Notes: generated by a model not told the origin, from the sequence alone. Counted from the stretch's first letter, positions 43,539 to 51,732 are shown. The stretch is DNA of 64,000 bases from Serinibacter salmoneus (GCF_002563925.1 NZ_PDJD01000001.1:3106973-3170972); one strand, 5' to 3'. Numbers and translations are program-made.

Positions 43539-44576
43539 ATGGCAACCACCACCACCCGGGCGGGCGGCGCCGTCGTGCGCCTTGCTCCCGGCATGCTGCT
43601 CACGGCGCTGCTCGCCGCTCTGGCGCTCGCGATCGGATCGGTGCTCCCGCTGGCCGGCTCCGCGGTCCCGGCGCTGCTGCTCGGCCTCGGCCTCGCGCTC
43701 CTGCGGCGGCCCTCGGCGCGGCTGGTGCCCGGCATCGCCTTCTCCGGCAAGCGTGTGCTGCAGTTCGCCGTCGTGCTGCTGGGGGCGCAGCTCTCGCTCG
43801 GCGACGTGGCCGCGGCGGGCCTGGACTCGCTCCCGATCATGCTCACCACGCTCGCGGCCTGCCTCGGGGGCGCGTGGCTGATCGGGCGCCGCCTCGGGGT
43901 CACGGGGAACCTGCGCACCCTGATCGGGGTGGGCACCGGGATCTGCGGCGCCTCCGCCATCGCCGCGGTGGCGCCGGTGATCGGGGCGGCGAGCGCCGAG
44001 ATCGCCTACGCCATGTCCACGATCTTCCTGTTCAACGTGCTCGCCGTGCTGATCTTCCCGCTGCTCGGCCATGCCCTGGGGATGGACCCGCACGCCTTCG
44101 GCCTGTTCGCGGGGACCGCGGTGAACGACACCTCCTCGGTGGTCGCAGCCGCCGCGGTGTTCGGCGGCGGGGCGCTCGGGTATGCGGTGGTCGTCAAGCT
44201 CGTGCGCACCCTCATGATCATCCCGATCAGCGTGACCCTCGGGGTGCGCACGGCCCGCATGGCGCAGCGCGCGGGGGAGGGCGGCGGCGCACGCCTGGGG
44301 TGGCGCGGGGCCCTGGGGCTGATCCCGTGGTTCCTGGTGGGATTCCTCGTGATGGCGAGTGCGCGATCGCTCGGATGGATTCCCGACGGCGCCGCGCACC
44401 TGGCGACCACGCTCGCCGTGGCGCTGGTCGCCATGGCGATGGCGGGGATCGGGCTGTCCACGGATGTGGCGGCGCTGCGCAGGGCCGGGGTGCGGCCGTT
44501 GCTGCTGGGCGGCGCGCTGTGGGCGGTGGTGACCCTGACCTCGCTCGGCGTGCTCTGGGCGACAGGGCAGATCTAG
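43539..44576 (+). CDS. YeiH/UPF0324 family putative exporter
   Basis: A 345-residue polytopic protein with about ten helices. VLQFAVVLLGAQLSLGDVAA and LIGVGTGICGASAIAAVAPV are hallmark segments of the family, as is GLFAGTAVNDTSSVVAAAAV. It is commonly paired with a divergent LysR regulator and sometimes proposed as a sulfate or sulfonate exporter; that role is unproven. The ATG at 43539 is preferred over one at 43488, whose extra 17 residues are not family-like. Confidence 0.9.
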   Translation: MATTTTRAGGAVVRLAPGMLLTALLAALALAIGSVLPLAGSAVPALLLGLGLALLRRPSARLVPGIAFSGKRVLQFAVVLLGAQLSLGDVAAAGLDSLPIMLTTLAACLGGAWLIGRRLGVTGNLRTLIGVGTGICGASAIAAVAPVIGAASAEIAYAMSTIFLFNVLAVLIFPLLGHALGMDPHAFGLFAGTAVNDTSSVVAAAAVFGGGALGYAVVVKLVRTLMIIPISVTLGVRTARMAQRAGEGGGARLGWRGALGLIPWFLVGFLVMASARSLGWIPDGAAHLATTLAVALVAMAMAGIGLSTDVAALRRAGVRPLLLGGALWAVVTLTSLGVLWATGQI

Positions 44577-44589
44577 CGGGCTTGCGGGC

Positions 44590-44892
44590 TCAGGGCCGCA
44601 GCGGCGATCCCACGACGTCGAACCGGAACCCGCCGAACTGGCCGGAGAGCAGGGGCCGGGCGGCGGCGATCGACTCCTGCACCTGCGGGAGCGCGAGCGA
44701 GTCCCGGTGGGCCTGGGCGCTCTCCCAGATCTCGACCACGAACACGGTGTCGGGCTCCTCGTCGTTCACGCCGACCTCGTAGGCCAGGCAGCCGACATCG
44801 GCGAGGGCGGCGTTGGCGCGGGTGAGGTGCGCGACGAGCTCGTCGCGCCTGCCCGGCGCGGCTCCCAGGGTTCCGGCGTTCACGAAGGTCAT
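44590..44892 (-). CDS. Antibiotic biosynthesis monooxygenase (ABM)-like protein
   Basis: A 100-residue ferredoxin-like dimeric protein: MTFVNAGTLGAAPGRRDELV, then GCLAYEVGVNDEEPDTVFVV and EIWESAQAHRDSLALPQVQE, the ABM/YgiN pattern. Members act as cofactor-free monooxygenases or haem-degrading enzymes; the function here is unknown. It converges on the YeiH-family gene with a 13-base gap. Confidence 0.88.
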   Translation of the reverse strand: MTFVNAGTLGAAPGRRDELVAHLTRANAALADVGCLAYEVGVNDEEPDTVFVVEIWESAQAHRDSLALPQVQESIAAARPLLSGQFGGFRFDVVGSPLRP

Positions 44893-45289
44893 GGGGGACA
44901 CGGTAGCGACGGGGGCCGACAGGGTGGGCCGGCCGCGGCAGGCGGCGCGGGCGCGGCACGTCGTGTACAGCGGTGGGTTCACCCAGGAGGGCCTGCCCGG
45001 TACGCCGGCCAGCCCTCGCCCAGGGCGGTGGATCCCTCGCTGAGGGAGGAAGCACCGCTCACGTTCCCGATGCTGCCGAGGCATCGTCGCAGGTGAGAGG
45101 CGGTCAGGGGCGACTGCGGTCCGTCCGAAGGGGCGAGGAGACCTCCCTGAGCGAGGGGTCCACCGCCCTGAGCGAGGGGGATCGGCGTGCCGCGGCGATC
45201 CGTGTCGTCACGGCACACCGGAGGTCACCCCAGTCCGGGGTCTGATCTCGTGGCGAGCCCGGGTGGTCCCATCGAGCTCTGCCTCACGT
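44893..45289. other. Intergenic region carrying dispersed repeat copy C
   Basis: No gene is supported in these 397 bases between the end of the cation-transporter gene and the start of the ABM gene, both on the minus strand. It holds the repeat at 45013-45180 and presumably the ABM promoter. Confidence 0.6.
45013..45180. repeat. Dispersed intergenic repeat, copy C
   Basis: A 168-bp element. The 5' end has two hairpin units in tandem, CCCTCGCCCAGGGCGGTGGA and CCCTCGCTGAGGGAGGAAGC, followed by ACCGCTC. The core GCATCGTCGCAGGTGA is at 45081-45096. The 3' end has CTCCCTGAGCGAGG and GTCCACCGCCCTGAGCGAGG, the inverted forms. The first 46 bases match the reverse complement of copy A nearly base for base. 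Confidence 0.75.
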
Positions 45290-46378
45290 TCAGGAGCGGC
45301 GATCGGGAGTAGAGGCGCAGCACGCGCACGAGCCACGACCGCGGATGACGGCGAGCCGCTCCCCGGCGCCGGCCCCGGTCTCGGCACCGGTCTCGGCACC
45401 GTCGTGCGCCGACGCCTCGGCGGGAGCCTGACGTTCCTCGGTGGGGGCGTCCCCCCGCCCCTCCCGCAGGCCCGCCGCGGTGGGATTGGCAGGGGTGCAG
45501 CAGTCGTCATCGGCGGGGGGTTCTGCCGCGGCGTCCGCGGGTGTGCTCTCGCAGCACCCGTGTGCACCGGTCGCGGTGTGCCCGGGGTCGGCCAGGAGTT
45601 CGGCGGGCGAGCAGCAGCCGTCGCCCCGCCAGGCCTGGACGCCCTCGCGTACTGCGATGCCGGCGATGACCAGGGCGGCGATCGGATCCGCCCATGACCA
45701 GCCCACCGCGGAGTTGAGCAGCAGGCCGACGAGCAGCACGGCGGAGAGGTAGGTGCACAGCAGCGTCTGCTTGGAGTCGGCCACGGCGCTCGCCGAGCCC
45801 AGTTCGCGGCCGGTGCGGCGCTCGAACCAACTGAGGGCGGGCATGATCGCGAGACTCACGGCCGCCAGCGCGATCCCGACGCCGGAGTGCTGCGCCTCCT
45901 CGCCGCCGAACAGGGACCGGAGCGAGTCGATGGTCACCATGGCCGCGAGGCCGATGAAGGAGACGCCGATCAGCCGCATCGCGTGCCGCTCACGTTGCTC
46001 GCGCAGCGCATGGGTGCGCGCGGAGAACTGCCAGGCGACGGCGGCGGCCGAGAGCACCTCCACCACCGAGTCCAGACCGAAGGCGATCAGCGCGCTCGAG
46101 GACGCCGCGGCACCCGCAACCAGGGCGACGACGGCCTCGATCACGTTGTAGGTGATGGTCGCGACGACGATCCAGCGCACCCGCCGGGTGAGGGTGTCTC
46201 GCCGGGTCGCAGTCAGGTCCGGCGCGGTGGGGCGAGACAGGCGCTCGCCGCCCCAGGAGCGGGCCCCCTCATGCGCGTGGTCGCACGAGGCTGCACCGGA
46301 GGCGGGGACTGGGCCGGAGTGAGGGCCCGCACCTGCGCCAGGGACAGTCTCTGAGGTGAAAGGGAGTCGCTCGCTCAT
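45290..46378 (-). CDS. Cation transporter (CDF-like) with cysteine-rich tail
   Basis: A 362-residue membrane protein paired with CmtR. Six helices span about residues 65-250 (IVVATITYNVIEAVVALVAG; ALIAFGLDSVVEVLSAAAVA; FIGLAAMVTIDSLRSLFGG; a helix with ADSKQTLLCTYLSAVLLVGL). Instead of the CDF cytoplasmic domain it has a long tail with paired cysteines: GDGCCSPAE, HGCCESTP, DDDCCTPA and GSCACCAS. The N-terminus has a CDHAHEGARS His/Cys patch. By context it exports Cd(II), Pb(II) or Zn(II); the tail may buffer metal. It is coupled to cmtR by ATGA. Confidence 0.88.
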   Translation of the reverse strand: MSERLPFTSETVPGAGAGPHSGPVPASGAASCDHAHEGARSWGGERLSRPTAPDLTATRRDTLTRRVRWIVVATITYNVIEAVVALVAGAAASSSALIAFGLDSVVEVLSAAAVAWQFSARTHALREQRERHAMRLIGVSFIGLAAMVTIDSLRSLFGGEEAQHSGVGIALAAVSLAIMPALSWFERRTGRELGSASAVADSKQTLLCTYLSAVLLVGLLLNSAVGWSWADPIAALVIAGIAVREGVQAWRGDGCCSPAELLADPGHTATGAHGCCESTPADAAAEPPADDDCCTPANPTAAGLREGRGDAPTEERQAPAEASAHDGAETGAETGAGAGERLAVIRGRGSCACCASTPDRRS

Positions 46379-46740
46379 GCGCAGGTGCACTCCGTTCCCT
46401 CGCAGCAGGAGGGGTCCACGATGACCACGACCCGCAGCAGGTCGGCCAACGCCTCCCCGAGGACGGGATCGGCGAGCCGGTACCAGGTGTTCCGGCCCTC
46501 GCGCACGGCGTCGACCAGGCCGCACCCACGCAGGCACGAGAGCTGGTTCGACATCACCTGACGGGAGACGCCCAGGGTGTCGGCGAGGTCCGAGGGGCAC
46601 GCGGGCGCCTCGCGCAGCGCGAGCAGCACCCGCGCCCGGGTCTCGTCCGAGAGCGCATACCCCAGGCGCGCGAGCGCGGCGCTGTGGGTGAGGGTCACGG
46701 ACCGTTCGGCGATCGGCTCGGCGGCGGGTGCTGTCGTCAC
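46375..46740 (-). CDS. cmtR: CmtR-type Cd(II)/Pb(II)-sensing ArsR/SmtB repressor
   Basis: A 121-residue winged-helix repressor: LARLGYALSDETRARVLLAL, PSDLADTLGVSRQVMSNQLS and CLRGCGLVDAVREGRNTWYR. Cys69 and Cys73 in the recognition helix have the four-residue spacing of the Cd/Pb ligands (Cys57/Cys61) of Mycobacterium tuberculosis CmtR. A C-terminal cluster SCCEGTECTCA (Cys112, 113, 118, 120) can supply the third ligand, with more cysteines than the known sensor. GTG start at 46740. It represses itself and the coupled cation transporter, probably through the palindrome at 46754. Confidence 0.9.
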   Translation of the reverse strand: MTTAPAAEPIAERSVTLTHSAALARLGYALSDETRARVLLALREAPACPSDLADTLGVSRQVMSNQLSCLRGCGLVDAVREGRNTWYRLADPVLGEALADLLRVVVIVDPSCCEGTECTCA

Positions 46741-46753
46741 CCTCGAGACGATA

Positions 46754-46765
46754 CAGCGATCGCTG
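46754..46765. promoter_or_regulatory. Candidate CmtR operator
   Basis: CAGCGATCGCTG is an exact 12-bp palindrome 13 bases upstream of the cmtR GTG start, next to a TGTATC -10-like sequence on the minus strand. Its position fits repression of the cmtR-transporter operon. Confidence 0.6.
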
Positions 46766-46784
46766 AACCATGGGAAGGTTCTAG

Positions 46785-46848
46785 GCGCGGTGGCGCGGTG
46801 GCGCGGTGGCGCGGTGGCGCGGTGGCGCGGTGGCGCGGTGGCGCGGTG
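46785..46848. repeat. Tandem array of eight 8-bp repeats
   Basis: GCGCGGTG is repeated eight times without a change. It lies between the mycoredoxin stop codon (46853) and the cmtR promoter, about 20 bases upstream of the candidate operator, where the -35 or upstream promoter region would be. Perfect short tandem arrays change copy number by slippage. Confidence 0.9.
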
Positions 46849-46852
46849 GCGG

Positions 46853-47107
46853 TCAGGCCAGGCCGAACAGGTGGAGCTTGGCGGCGACCTCGAGGTTCGT
46901 GGGCTCCACCTGGTGGGAGCCGTCCGGGTAGACGAGGACCGGGATGTTGGTGCGACCGGAGATCTCGAGCGCGACCTTGGCCTGCTCGGGCTCCTCGATG
47001 AGATTCACGTAGGTGTAGGGGACGCCGAGCGAGTCCAACTGCGCCTTGGTCCGGCGGCAGTCGCCGCACCAGTCTGCGCCATACATGGTGATGGGGGCGG
47101 TAGTCAC
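46853..47107 (-). CDS. mrx1: Mycoredoxin (Mrx1-like glutaredoxin-fold protein)
   Basis: An 84-residue thiol oxidoreductase that reduces mycothiol-protein mixed disulfides. ITMYGADWCGDCRRTKAQLD carries the active-site CGDC (Cys14, Cys17), and the TNIPVLVYPDGSHQVEPTN segment holds the cis-Pro and substrate-binding loop. It supports mycothiol use and hence an actinobacterial origin. It stands upstream of cmtR on the same strand, separated by the 8-bp repeat array. Confidence 0.92.
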   Translation of the reverse strand: MTTAPITMYGADWCGDCRRTKAQLDSLGVPYTYVNLIEEPEQAKVALEISGRTNIPVLVYPDGSHQVEPTNLEVAAKLHLFGLA

Positions 47108-47324
47108 CCCTCATTGTGCACACGGACCCCCCACCCGCACTCTCTCCCGGCCCGGGCGTGCGCACGCTCGCTCGGCGCGCGTGGAAGCGCTACCACCGCG
47201 CAGGGTGAAGGGGACGACGGCGTCCGACGCGATCGGGCTCACCGCCGGATCCGCCGGGGCTCGCCGTCGCCGCCGCGACACCGTCCCACGGCCGCCGCGC
47301 CACCATCCACGACAGGGAGCAGTG

Positions 47325-49100
47325 ATGTACCGCAGCAACGGCAACTTCGAAGCCTTCGCGCGCCCGCGCAGGCCCGCCGCCACCGAGGGCAAGTCCGCCT
47401 ACATCGTCGGGTCCGGGCTGGCGGGCCTGGCGGCTGCCGCGTTCATGGTGCGCGACGCCCAGGTGCCGGGTGAGCGCATCACCGTCTTCGAGGAACTCGA
47501 CATCGCGGGCGGTTCGATGGACGGCATCCTCGATGAGCACAAGGGCTTCGTGATCCGCGGTGGCCGCGAGATGGAGGCCCACTTCGAGGTGCTCTGGGAC
47601 CTCTTCCGCTCGATCCCCTCCCTCGACACCCCGGGCGCCTCGGTGCTGGACGAGATGTACTGGCTGCACAAGGACGACCCGAGTTCGGTCCCCACTCGTG
47701 CGATCCACAACCGCGGCGAGGCGATCGCGGACATGAAGGACCTCACCCTCACCCCGAAGGCCGTCGAGGAGCTCCTGAGCCTCGCCCTCACCCGCGAGGA
47801 GGACCTGCAGGACAAGCGCATCGACGAGGTCTTCACCGAGGAGTTCTTCGAGTCCCACTTCTGGCTCTACTGGGCCACCATGTTCGCCTTCGAGCCGTGG
47901 GCATCCGCCCTGGAGATGCGCCGCTACATCCTGCGCTTCATCCACCACATCGCCTCGCTCGCGGACCTCACCTCGCTGCGCTTCACCCGCTACAACCAGT
48001 ACGAGTCGCTGATCACACCGCTGGTGGCCTACCTCACCGATCACGGCGTGCGGTTCCAGTACGCCACCCGGGTGCATGGCATCGACGTGGAGCGCGCCGG
48101 TGGCGCCCTCCATGCTCGCCGTCTCCACCTGACGGTCGGGGACCAGGAGAGCACGATCGACCTGTCGCCGAGCGACCTGGTGTTCGTCACCAACGGTTCC
48201 ATCACCGAGAGCTCCACCTTCGGCGACAACGACTCCCCCGCCCCGATCGAGATGCGCGACGGCGGAGCCTGGGGGCTGTGGAAGAACCTCGCCGCCCAGG
48301 ACCCCGCCCTGGGGCACCCGGAGAAGTTCTGCGAGAACATCCCGGAGGCGAACTGGACGATCTCCGCCACCGTCACGCTCACTGATGACCGGATCGCGCC
48401 CTACATCGAGCGACTGACCGGCCGTGATCCGCGCTCGGGGCACATCATCACCGGCGGGCCGTGCAACATCGCCGACTCCAGCTGGCTCTACGGCTTCACG
48501 ATGAGCCGTCAGCCGCACTTCCACGCCCAGGACCCGAGCAAGGAGCTGGTGGTCTGGTTGTACGGCATGTTCTCCGACCGGCCGGGCGACTACGTGAAGA
48601 AGACGATCCGGGAGTGCACGGGCGCCGAGCTGTGCGCCGAGTGGCTCTACCACCTGGGGGTGCCGGTGGAGGAGATCGAGGACCTTGCGCACAACTCCGC
48701 CCGCACCATCCCGTGCAACATGCCCTACATCACCTCCTACTTCATGCCGCGGGCCCTGGGTGACCGCCCCCAGGTGGTGCCGGAGGGCTCGGTGAACCTC
48801 GCCTTCCTTGGGAACTTCGCCGAGACCGAGCGGGACACGGTGTTCACCACCGAGTACTCCACCCGCACCGCGATGGAAGCCGTCTACACCCTGTTCGAGG
48901 TCGAGCGCGGCGTGCCGGAGGTGTTCGCCTCCTCCTTCGACGTCCGGATGCTGCTCAACGCCGTCTACTACCTCAACGACCGCAAGCCGCTGCACGAGAT
49001 CAAGTTGCCCTTCATGGCGCGGATGATCGAGAAGGTCGCGCTGAAGAAGGTCGAGGGCACCTACGTGGAGGAACTGCTGCAGGACGCCAAGTTGCTCTGA
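47325..49100 (+). CDS. ohyA: Oleate hydratase
   Basis: A 591-residue FAD enzyme that hydrates oleic acid to 10-hydroxystearate, a fatty-acid detoxification step. The nucleotide-binding motif is YIVGSGLAGLAAAAFMVRDA, then ITVFEELDIAGGSMDGILDE and GFVIRGGREMEAHFEVLWDL. FVTNGSITESSTFGDN and NMPYITSYFMPRALGDRP are conserved catalytic-region segments of MCRA proteins. The ATG at 47325 has GGGAG about 7 bases upstream. It is monocistronic and ends in a strong hairpin. Confidence 0.97.
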   Translation: MYRSNGNFEAFARPRRPAATEGKSAYIVGSGLAGLAAAAFMVRDAQVPGERITVFEELDIAGGSMDGILDEHKGFVIRGGREMEAHFEVLWDLFRSIPSLDTPGASVLDEMYWLHKDDPSSVPTRAIHNRGEAIADMKDLTLTPKAVEELLSLALTREEDLQDKRIDEVFTEEFFESHFWLYWATMFAFEPWASALEMRRYILRFIHHIASLADLTSLRFTRYNQYESLITPLVAYLTDHGVRFQYATRVHGIDVERAGGALHARRLHLTVGDQESTIDLSPSDLVFVTNGSITESSTFGDNDSPAPIEMRDGGAWGLWKNLAAQDPALGHPEKFCENIPEANWTISATVTLTDDRIAPYIERLTGRDPRSGHIITGGPCNIADSSWLYGFTMSRQPHFHAQDPSKELVVWLYGMFSDRPGDYVKKTIRECTGAELCAEWLYHLGVPVEEIEDLAHNSARTIPCNMPYITSYFMPRALGDRPQVVPEGSVNLAFLGNFAETERDTVFTTEYSTRTAMEAVYTLFEVERGVPEVFASSFDVRMLLNAVYYLNDRKPLHEIKLPFMARMIEKVALKKVEGTYVEELLQDAKLL

Positions 49101-49115
49101 CAGGGTTTCCTCCAC

Positions 49116-49168
49116 GGTCGCGTCGGCGGTGGCCCGTCGAGTCTCGACGGCGGACCGCCGGCGCGACC
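49116..49168. terminator. Bidirectional terminator hairpin
   Basis: GGTCGCG-T-CGGCGGT-GG-CCCGTCGAG, a short loop, then the matching CTCGACGG-CGG-ACCGCCG-G-CGCGACC form a long, nearly complete stem between the convergent ohyA and 49176 genes. It has no T-run but should be very stable. Confidence 0.75.
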
Positions 49169-49175
49169 CTCGGGC

Positions 49176-50012
49176 CTAGGGCCGCGACACCCCGGTGGTG
49201 GCCTGCCGGTGAACCGGTGACCCGCTCGCTGCGGCGGTCAGATCTCGCACGGACCCGATCGTGCCGATCCGCTGCCGCGCACCGGGGTCCCGCGCGTAGG
49301 ACATCAGCGCGGCACCCAGGGCGTCCGGGTCGATCGGCAGGCCCACCAGCGGCACGGTCACGCTTGCCAGTGGGGGGCGGATGCCCACGGAGCGGAAGGT
49401 ATTGCGGAAGAACCGCTTGCGTGGGCGGCGGTGGAGGCCGGCGGGAATGCACCCGAGGTAGAGGACCCGGCCGTTGACGTCGTGTGCACGACGGACCTCC
49501 ACGAGTCCCTGCCAGGCGACTTCGACGTCCTCGTTCGGCAGGGTGGCACGCACGCCGTCGGGGGTCAGTTCGATCACCGCCGGCACCAGGGCCCGGCGCA
49601 CCTGGTCGGTCAGAGCGAGGGCGAGGGCCACGCTCCCCGTCCCCAGCAGCACACCCACGGCCACGCCGGAACCGGTGCTCTCGGAGCGGCCCAGCGCGAC
49701 GCCGACGGCGATCGGGATGCCCACGAGCATCGGCAGCCACATCGCGTACCCGAGGATGCGCAGCACGATGAGGTCGCGCCGGTAGGTGATGCGGGTGGAT
49801 CCCGCGCCGGTGGTGACCAGTGCCGCGTCCCGGCGCGGCGGCCGCAGGTGATCGAGGTAGAACACGATCGGCGTCGCGAGCAGCGTCAGCGAGATCGTGT
49901 ACAGCACCGGCATGTCCTCGATCCAGCCGCCGGCGACGAAGATCGCCGCATTCCCGGCGCTGATGAGGGTGACCGTCGTGATGAGCGCGCGTCGTCCCCA
50001 GGCTCGTGCCAT
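49176..50012 (-). CDS. Unknown four-helix membrane protein at the end of the WXG operon
   Basis: A 278-residue protein. Two N-terminal helices (ALITTVTLISAGNAAIFVAG; VLYTISLTLLATPIVFYL) and two more (LRILGYAMWLPMLVGIPIAV; VAVGVLLGTGSVALALAL) precede a C-terminal soluble part with a PH-like strand pattern (VIELTPDGVRATLPNEDVEV). The family is not recognised. It starts 42 bases after the WXG/LXG-like protein and is probably in the same transcript, so an immunity or anchoring role is possible (inference). Confidence 0.7.
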   Translation of the reverse strand: MARAWGRRALITTVTLISAGNAAIFVAGGWIEDMPVLYTISLTLLATPIVFYLDHLRPPRRDAALVTTGAGSTRITYRRDLIVLRILGYAMWLPMLVGIPIAVGVALGRSESTGSGVAVGVLLGTGSVALALALTDQVRRALVPAVIELTPDGVRATLPNEDVEVAWQGLVEVRRAHDVNGRVLYLGCIPAGLHRRPRKRFFRNTFRSVGIRPPLASVTVPLVGLPIDPDALGAALMSYARDPGARQRIGTIGSVRDLTAAASGSPVHRQATTGVSRP

Positions 50013-50054
50013 GGTCGTCCTCCCGTTCGTGACGTTCTCGTCTGACCGCGGTGG

Positions 50055-51176
50055 TCAGTCGAACAGCGCGTCCCAGCAGTCCAGTACGGTGTCCGCCGTG
50101 GCCTGCAGGGCCTCTCCGAGCGCTTCTCCCACGACCTGAGGGGGCGAGGCAGTGAGCATGCCTAGGTCGTAGCCGAGGCGAGCGAGATCCTCCCAGCCCG
50201 TGCGGATCGCGCCACCGAGGCTGCGCTCCTCCCACAAGCCGTCGACGAAGCCGTTGGCGAAGGTCCCCGCGGCTGTGCCCAGGGTTGTGCCGATGGCCGC
50301 CCCGGCAACGGCCCCGCCGACTCCGCCGATCGCGGTGCCTGCAGCGCTTCCGACGAGCCCCGAGCCGACGCCGGCCGCGAACGCGGCGCCCTGAGAGGTG
50401 ACGGCCTGAGGGAACGGCTCGCCGGCGTCCATGTCGGCCTTGGTGCTCCACGCCGCCAGGAGGACGTCCAGTACGGGGACGCGGATGCCGCTCGGGGGGT
50501 CCGGGAGTGAGGAGAGGTCCACATCCGGTAGGTGCCGGGGACCGAGGGGATCGACCAACGGGTACGGGTGGACGTCGTCGAGGAGGCCCGCGTCTCCCAG
50601 GGTGTCGGCCACGGCCTCGATGAGGCCGGCGAGGGCGCCCAGGAGTACCTCCCGCGCCGAGGTGGTCCGGTCGCAGAACTCCTCGACGGCGTCCTGCCAC
50701 CGCCGCAGGGCCTCGCGCGTCGACTCCTGCGCCTCCTGCCAGGCAGCCTGGAGTGCGCGGTGCGCGGCGCGCAACGCCTCGAGTTGCTCCTCGCTCAGGC
50801 CGCCGGGCATCCCGATCAACGGGGACGGCGCGTGGATCACCGTGCCACTGACCGACAGCCCGGCGGCGCGCGCCCGGGTGCGCGTGCCCTCCAGGGCCCG
50901 CAGGCACCCGGCGAGCGTCTCCGCGAGCGTGCTCACCCGGAACTGGAGTCCCTGTGCGGTGTCGGCGATCCTGCCCGCACCGTCGGTGACCGTCAGCGAC
51001 CAGCTGCCGAATGCCGTGGCCGCGTTCCCGGTCCAGGACTCCATCGCCGCCGACCGTGCCCGCGCCACGGCGTCGGCATGATCCTCGGTCCGCAGGCCCG
51101 CGGTGCGCAGCCAGGAGGCGATGGCGTGGATCGCGTCCGGGGAGCCGGTGAGGTGGGTGTCCAGCGTGGCGCTCAT
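50055..51176 (-). CDS. WXG/LXG-like putative secreted effector with glycine-zipper region
   Basis: A 373-residue protein. The N-terminal 100 residues are helical with a WXG-type turn in AAMESWTGNAATAFGSWSL, as in type VII substrates. A second helical hairpin follows (ALQAAWQEAQESTREALRRW). The C-terminal half holds a glycine-zipper stretch (AAFAAGVGSGLVGSAAGTAI and GGVGGAVAGAAIGTTLGTA) that could insert in membranes. No enzyme motif is visible. It is coupled by ATGA to the EspC-like gene upstream. It is interpreted as a polymorphic-toxin-like cargo; no secretion machinery is in the window. Confidence 0.65.
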   Translation of the reverse strand: MSATLDTHLTGSPDAIHAIASWLRTAGLRTEDHADAVARARSAAMESWTGNAATAFGSWSLTVTDGAGRIADTAQGLQFRVSTLAETLAGCLRALEGTRTRARAAGLSVSGTVIHAPSPLIGMPGGLSEEQLEALRAAHRALQAAWQEAQESTREALRRWQDAVEEFCDRTTSAREVLLGALAGLIEAVADTLGDAGLLDDVHPYPLVDPLGPRHLPDVDLSSLPDPPSGIRVPVLDVLLAAWSTKADMDAGEPFPQAVTSQGAAFAAGVGSGLVGSAAGTAIGGVGGAVAGAAIGTTLGTAAGTFANGFVDGLWEERSLGGAIRTGWEDLARLGYDLGMLTASPPQVVGEALGEALQATADTVLDCWDALFD

Positions 51177-51442
51177 GACACGACCGACCCGAGCGCGGAG
51201 GCGCTGGCGCGGTCCGCGGCGAGGTAGGCCGCCGCGTTCGCGAGCAAGGCATCGGAGCCGGATCGCGTGGCCTGGTCCAGGCGGCTGAGTGCCCCGGCGA
51301 CCGCGTCGGTGAGTTCGGTGAGCGCCGCGGCTGCCGCGCCCAGGCTGTCGGTGCCCGGCGGCAGCACCGCGAGCGAGTCGGCGGCGGCGGTGAGCTCCCC
51401 AGCGCACGCGGTCAGGACGCCCGGGCTCACAGAGACGCTCAT
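51173..51442 (-). CDS. EspC/WXG100-like small protein
   Basis: An 89-residue, almost wholly helical protein (MSVSVSPGVLTACAGELTAA; LTELTDAVAGALSRLDQATR; SDALLANAAAYLAADRASAS) resembling ESX-1 EspC-like type VII targets (DUF2580), which end in a YxxxD/E-type export signal. Here YLAAD (Tyr-x3-Asp) is present in AAAYLAADRAS. It is coupled by ATGA on both sides and is probably co-secreted with, or a partner of, the 373-residue protein. Confidence 0.7.
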   Translation of the reverse strand: MSVSVSPGVLTACAGELTAAADSLAVLPPGTDSLGAAAAALTELTDAVAGALSRLDQATRSGSDALLANAAAYLAADRASASALGSVVS

Positions 51443-51732
51443 GACGGCGCCCCGATGCGCTCGCGCTCCGGCACCACCAGATCGAGGTAGGCGACGTCGT
51501 ACGGGTGCTGCTGGCGCAGGTCATTGAGCCAGGGGACGGGTGCCACGACCCACGGGGCATCCGGCCCGTTGCAGCGGCGGAACCGCTCAAGGGTGGTGTA
51601 CAGCAGCAGGGCGGTGCGCCCATCGCTGGTGCGCCGCATGAGGACCTCGAGGTCGTCGGGGTCCCGGAGGTCCGACGGCGGTCGGGCGCACGGGAGATAG
51701 AACGCGGCGGGGAGGTCGGCTAGTTCGGGCAT
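51439..51732 (-). CDS. SseB/SAV_915-like small protein
   Basis: A 97-residue protein: LPAAFYLPCARPPSDLRDPD, then LEVLMRRTSDGRTALLLYTT, LERFRRCNGPDAPWVVAPVP. The single alpha/beta layout and the RTALLLYTTLERF segment resemble SseB N-terminal domain or SAV_915 proteins, which often accompany WXG-type genes in actinobacteria. It is first in the four-gene operon. The ATG at 51732 is preferred over a GTG at 51750. Confidence 0.65.
   Translation of the reverse strand: MPELADLPAAFYLPCARPPSDLRDPDDLEVLMRRTSDGRTALLLYTTLERFRRCNGPDAPWVVAPVPWLNDLRQQHPYDVAYLDLVVPERERIGAPS

Noticed and set aside
46785-46848. CRISPR-like array
   Set aside because: The units are 8 bp, contiguous and have no spacers; it is a simple tandem repeat. 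No Cas gene is present.
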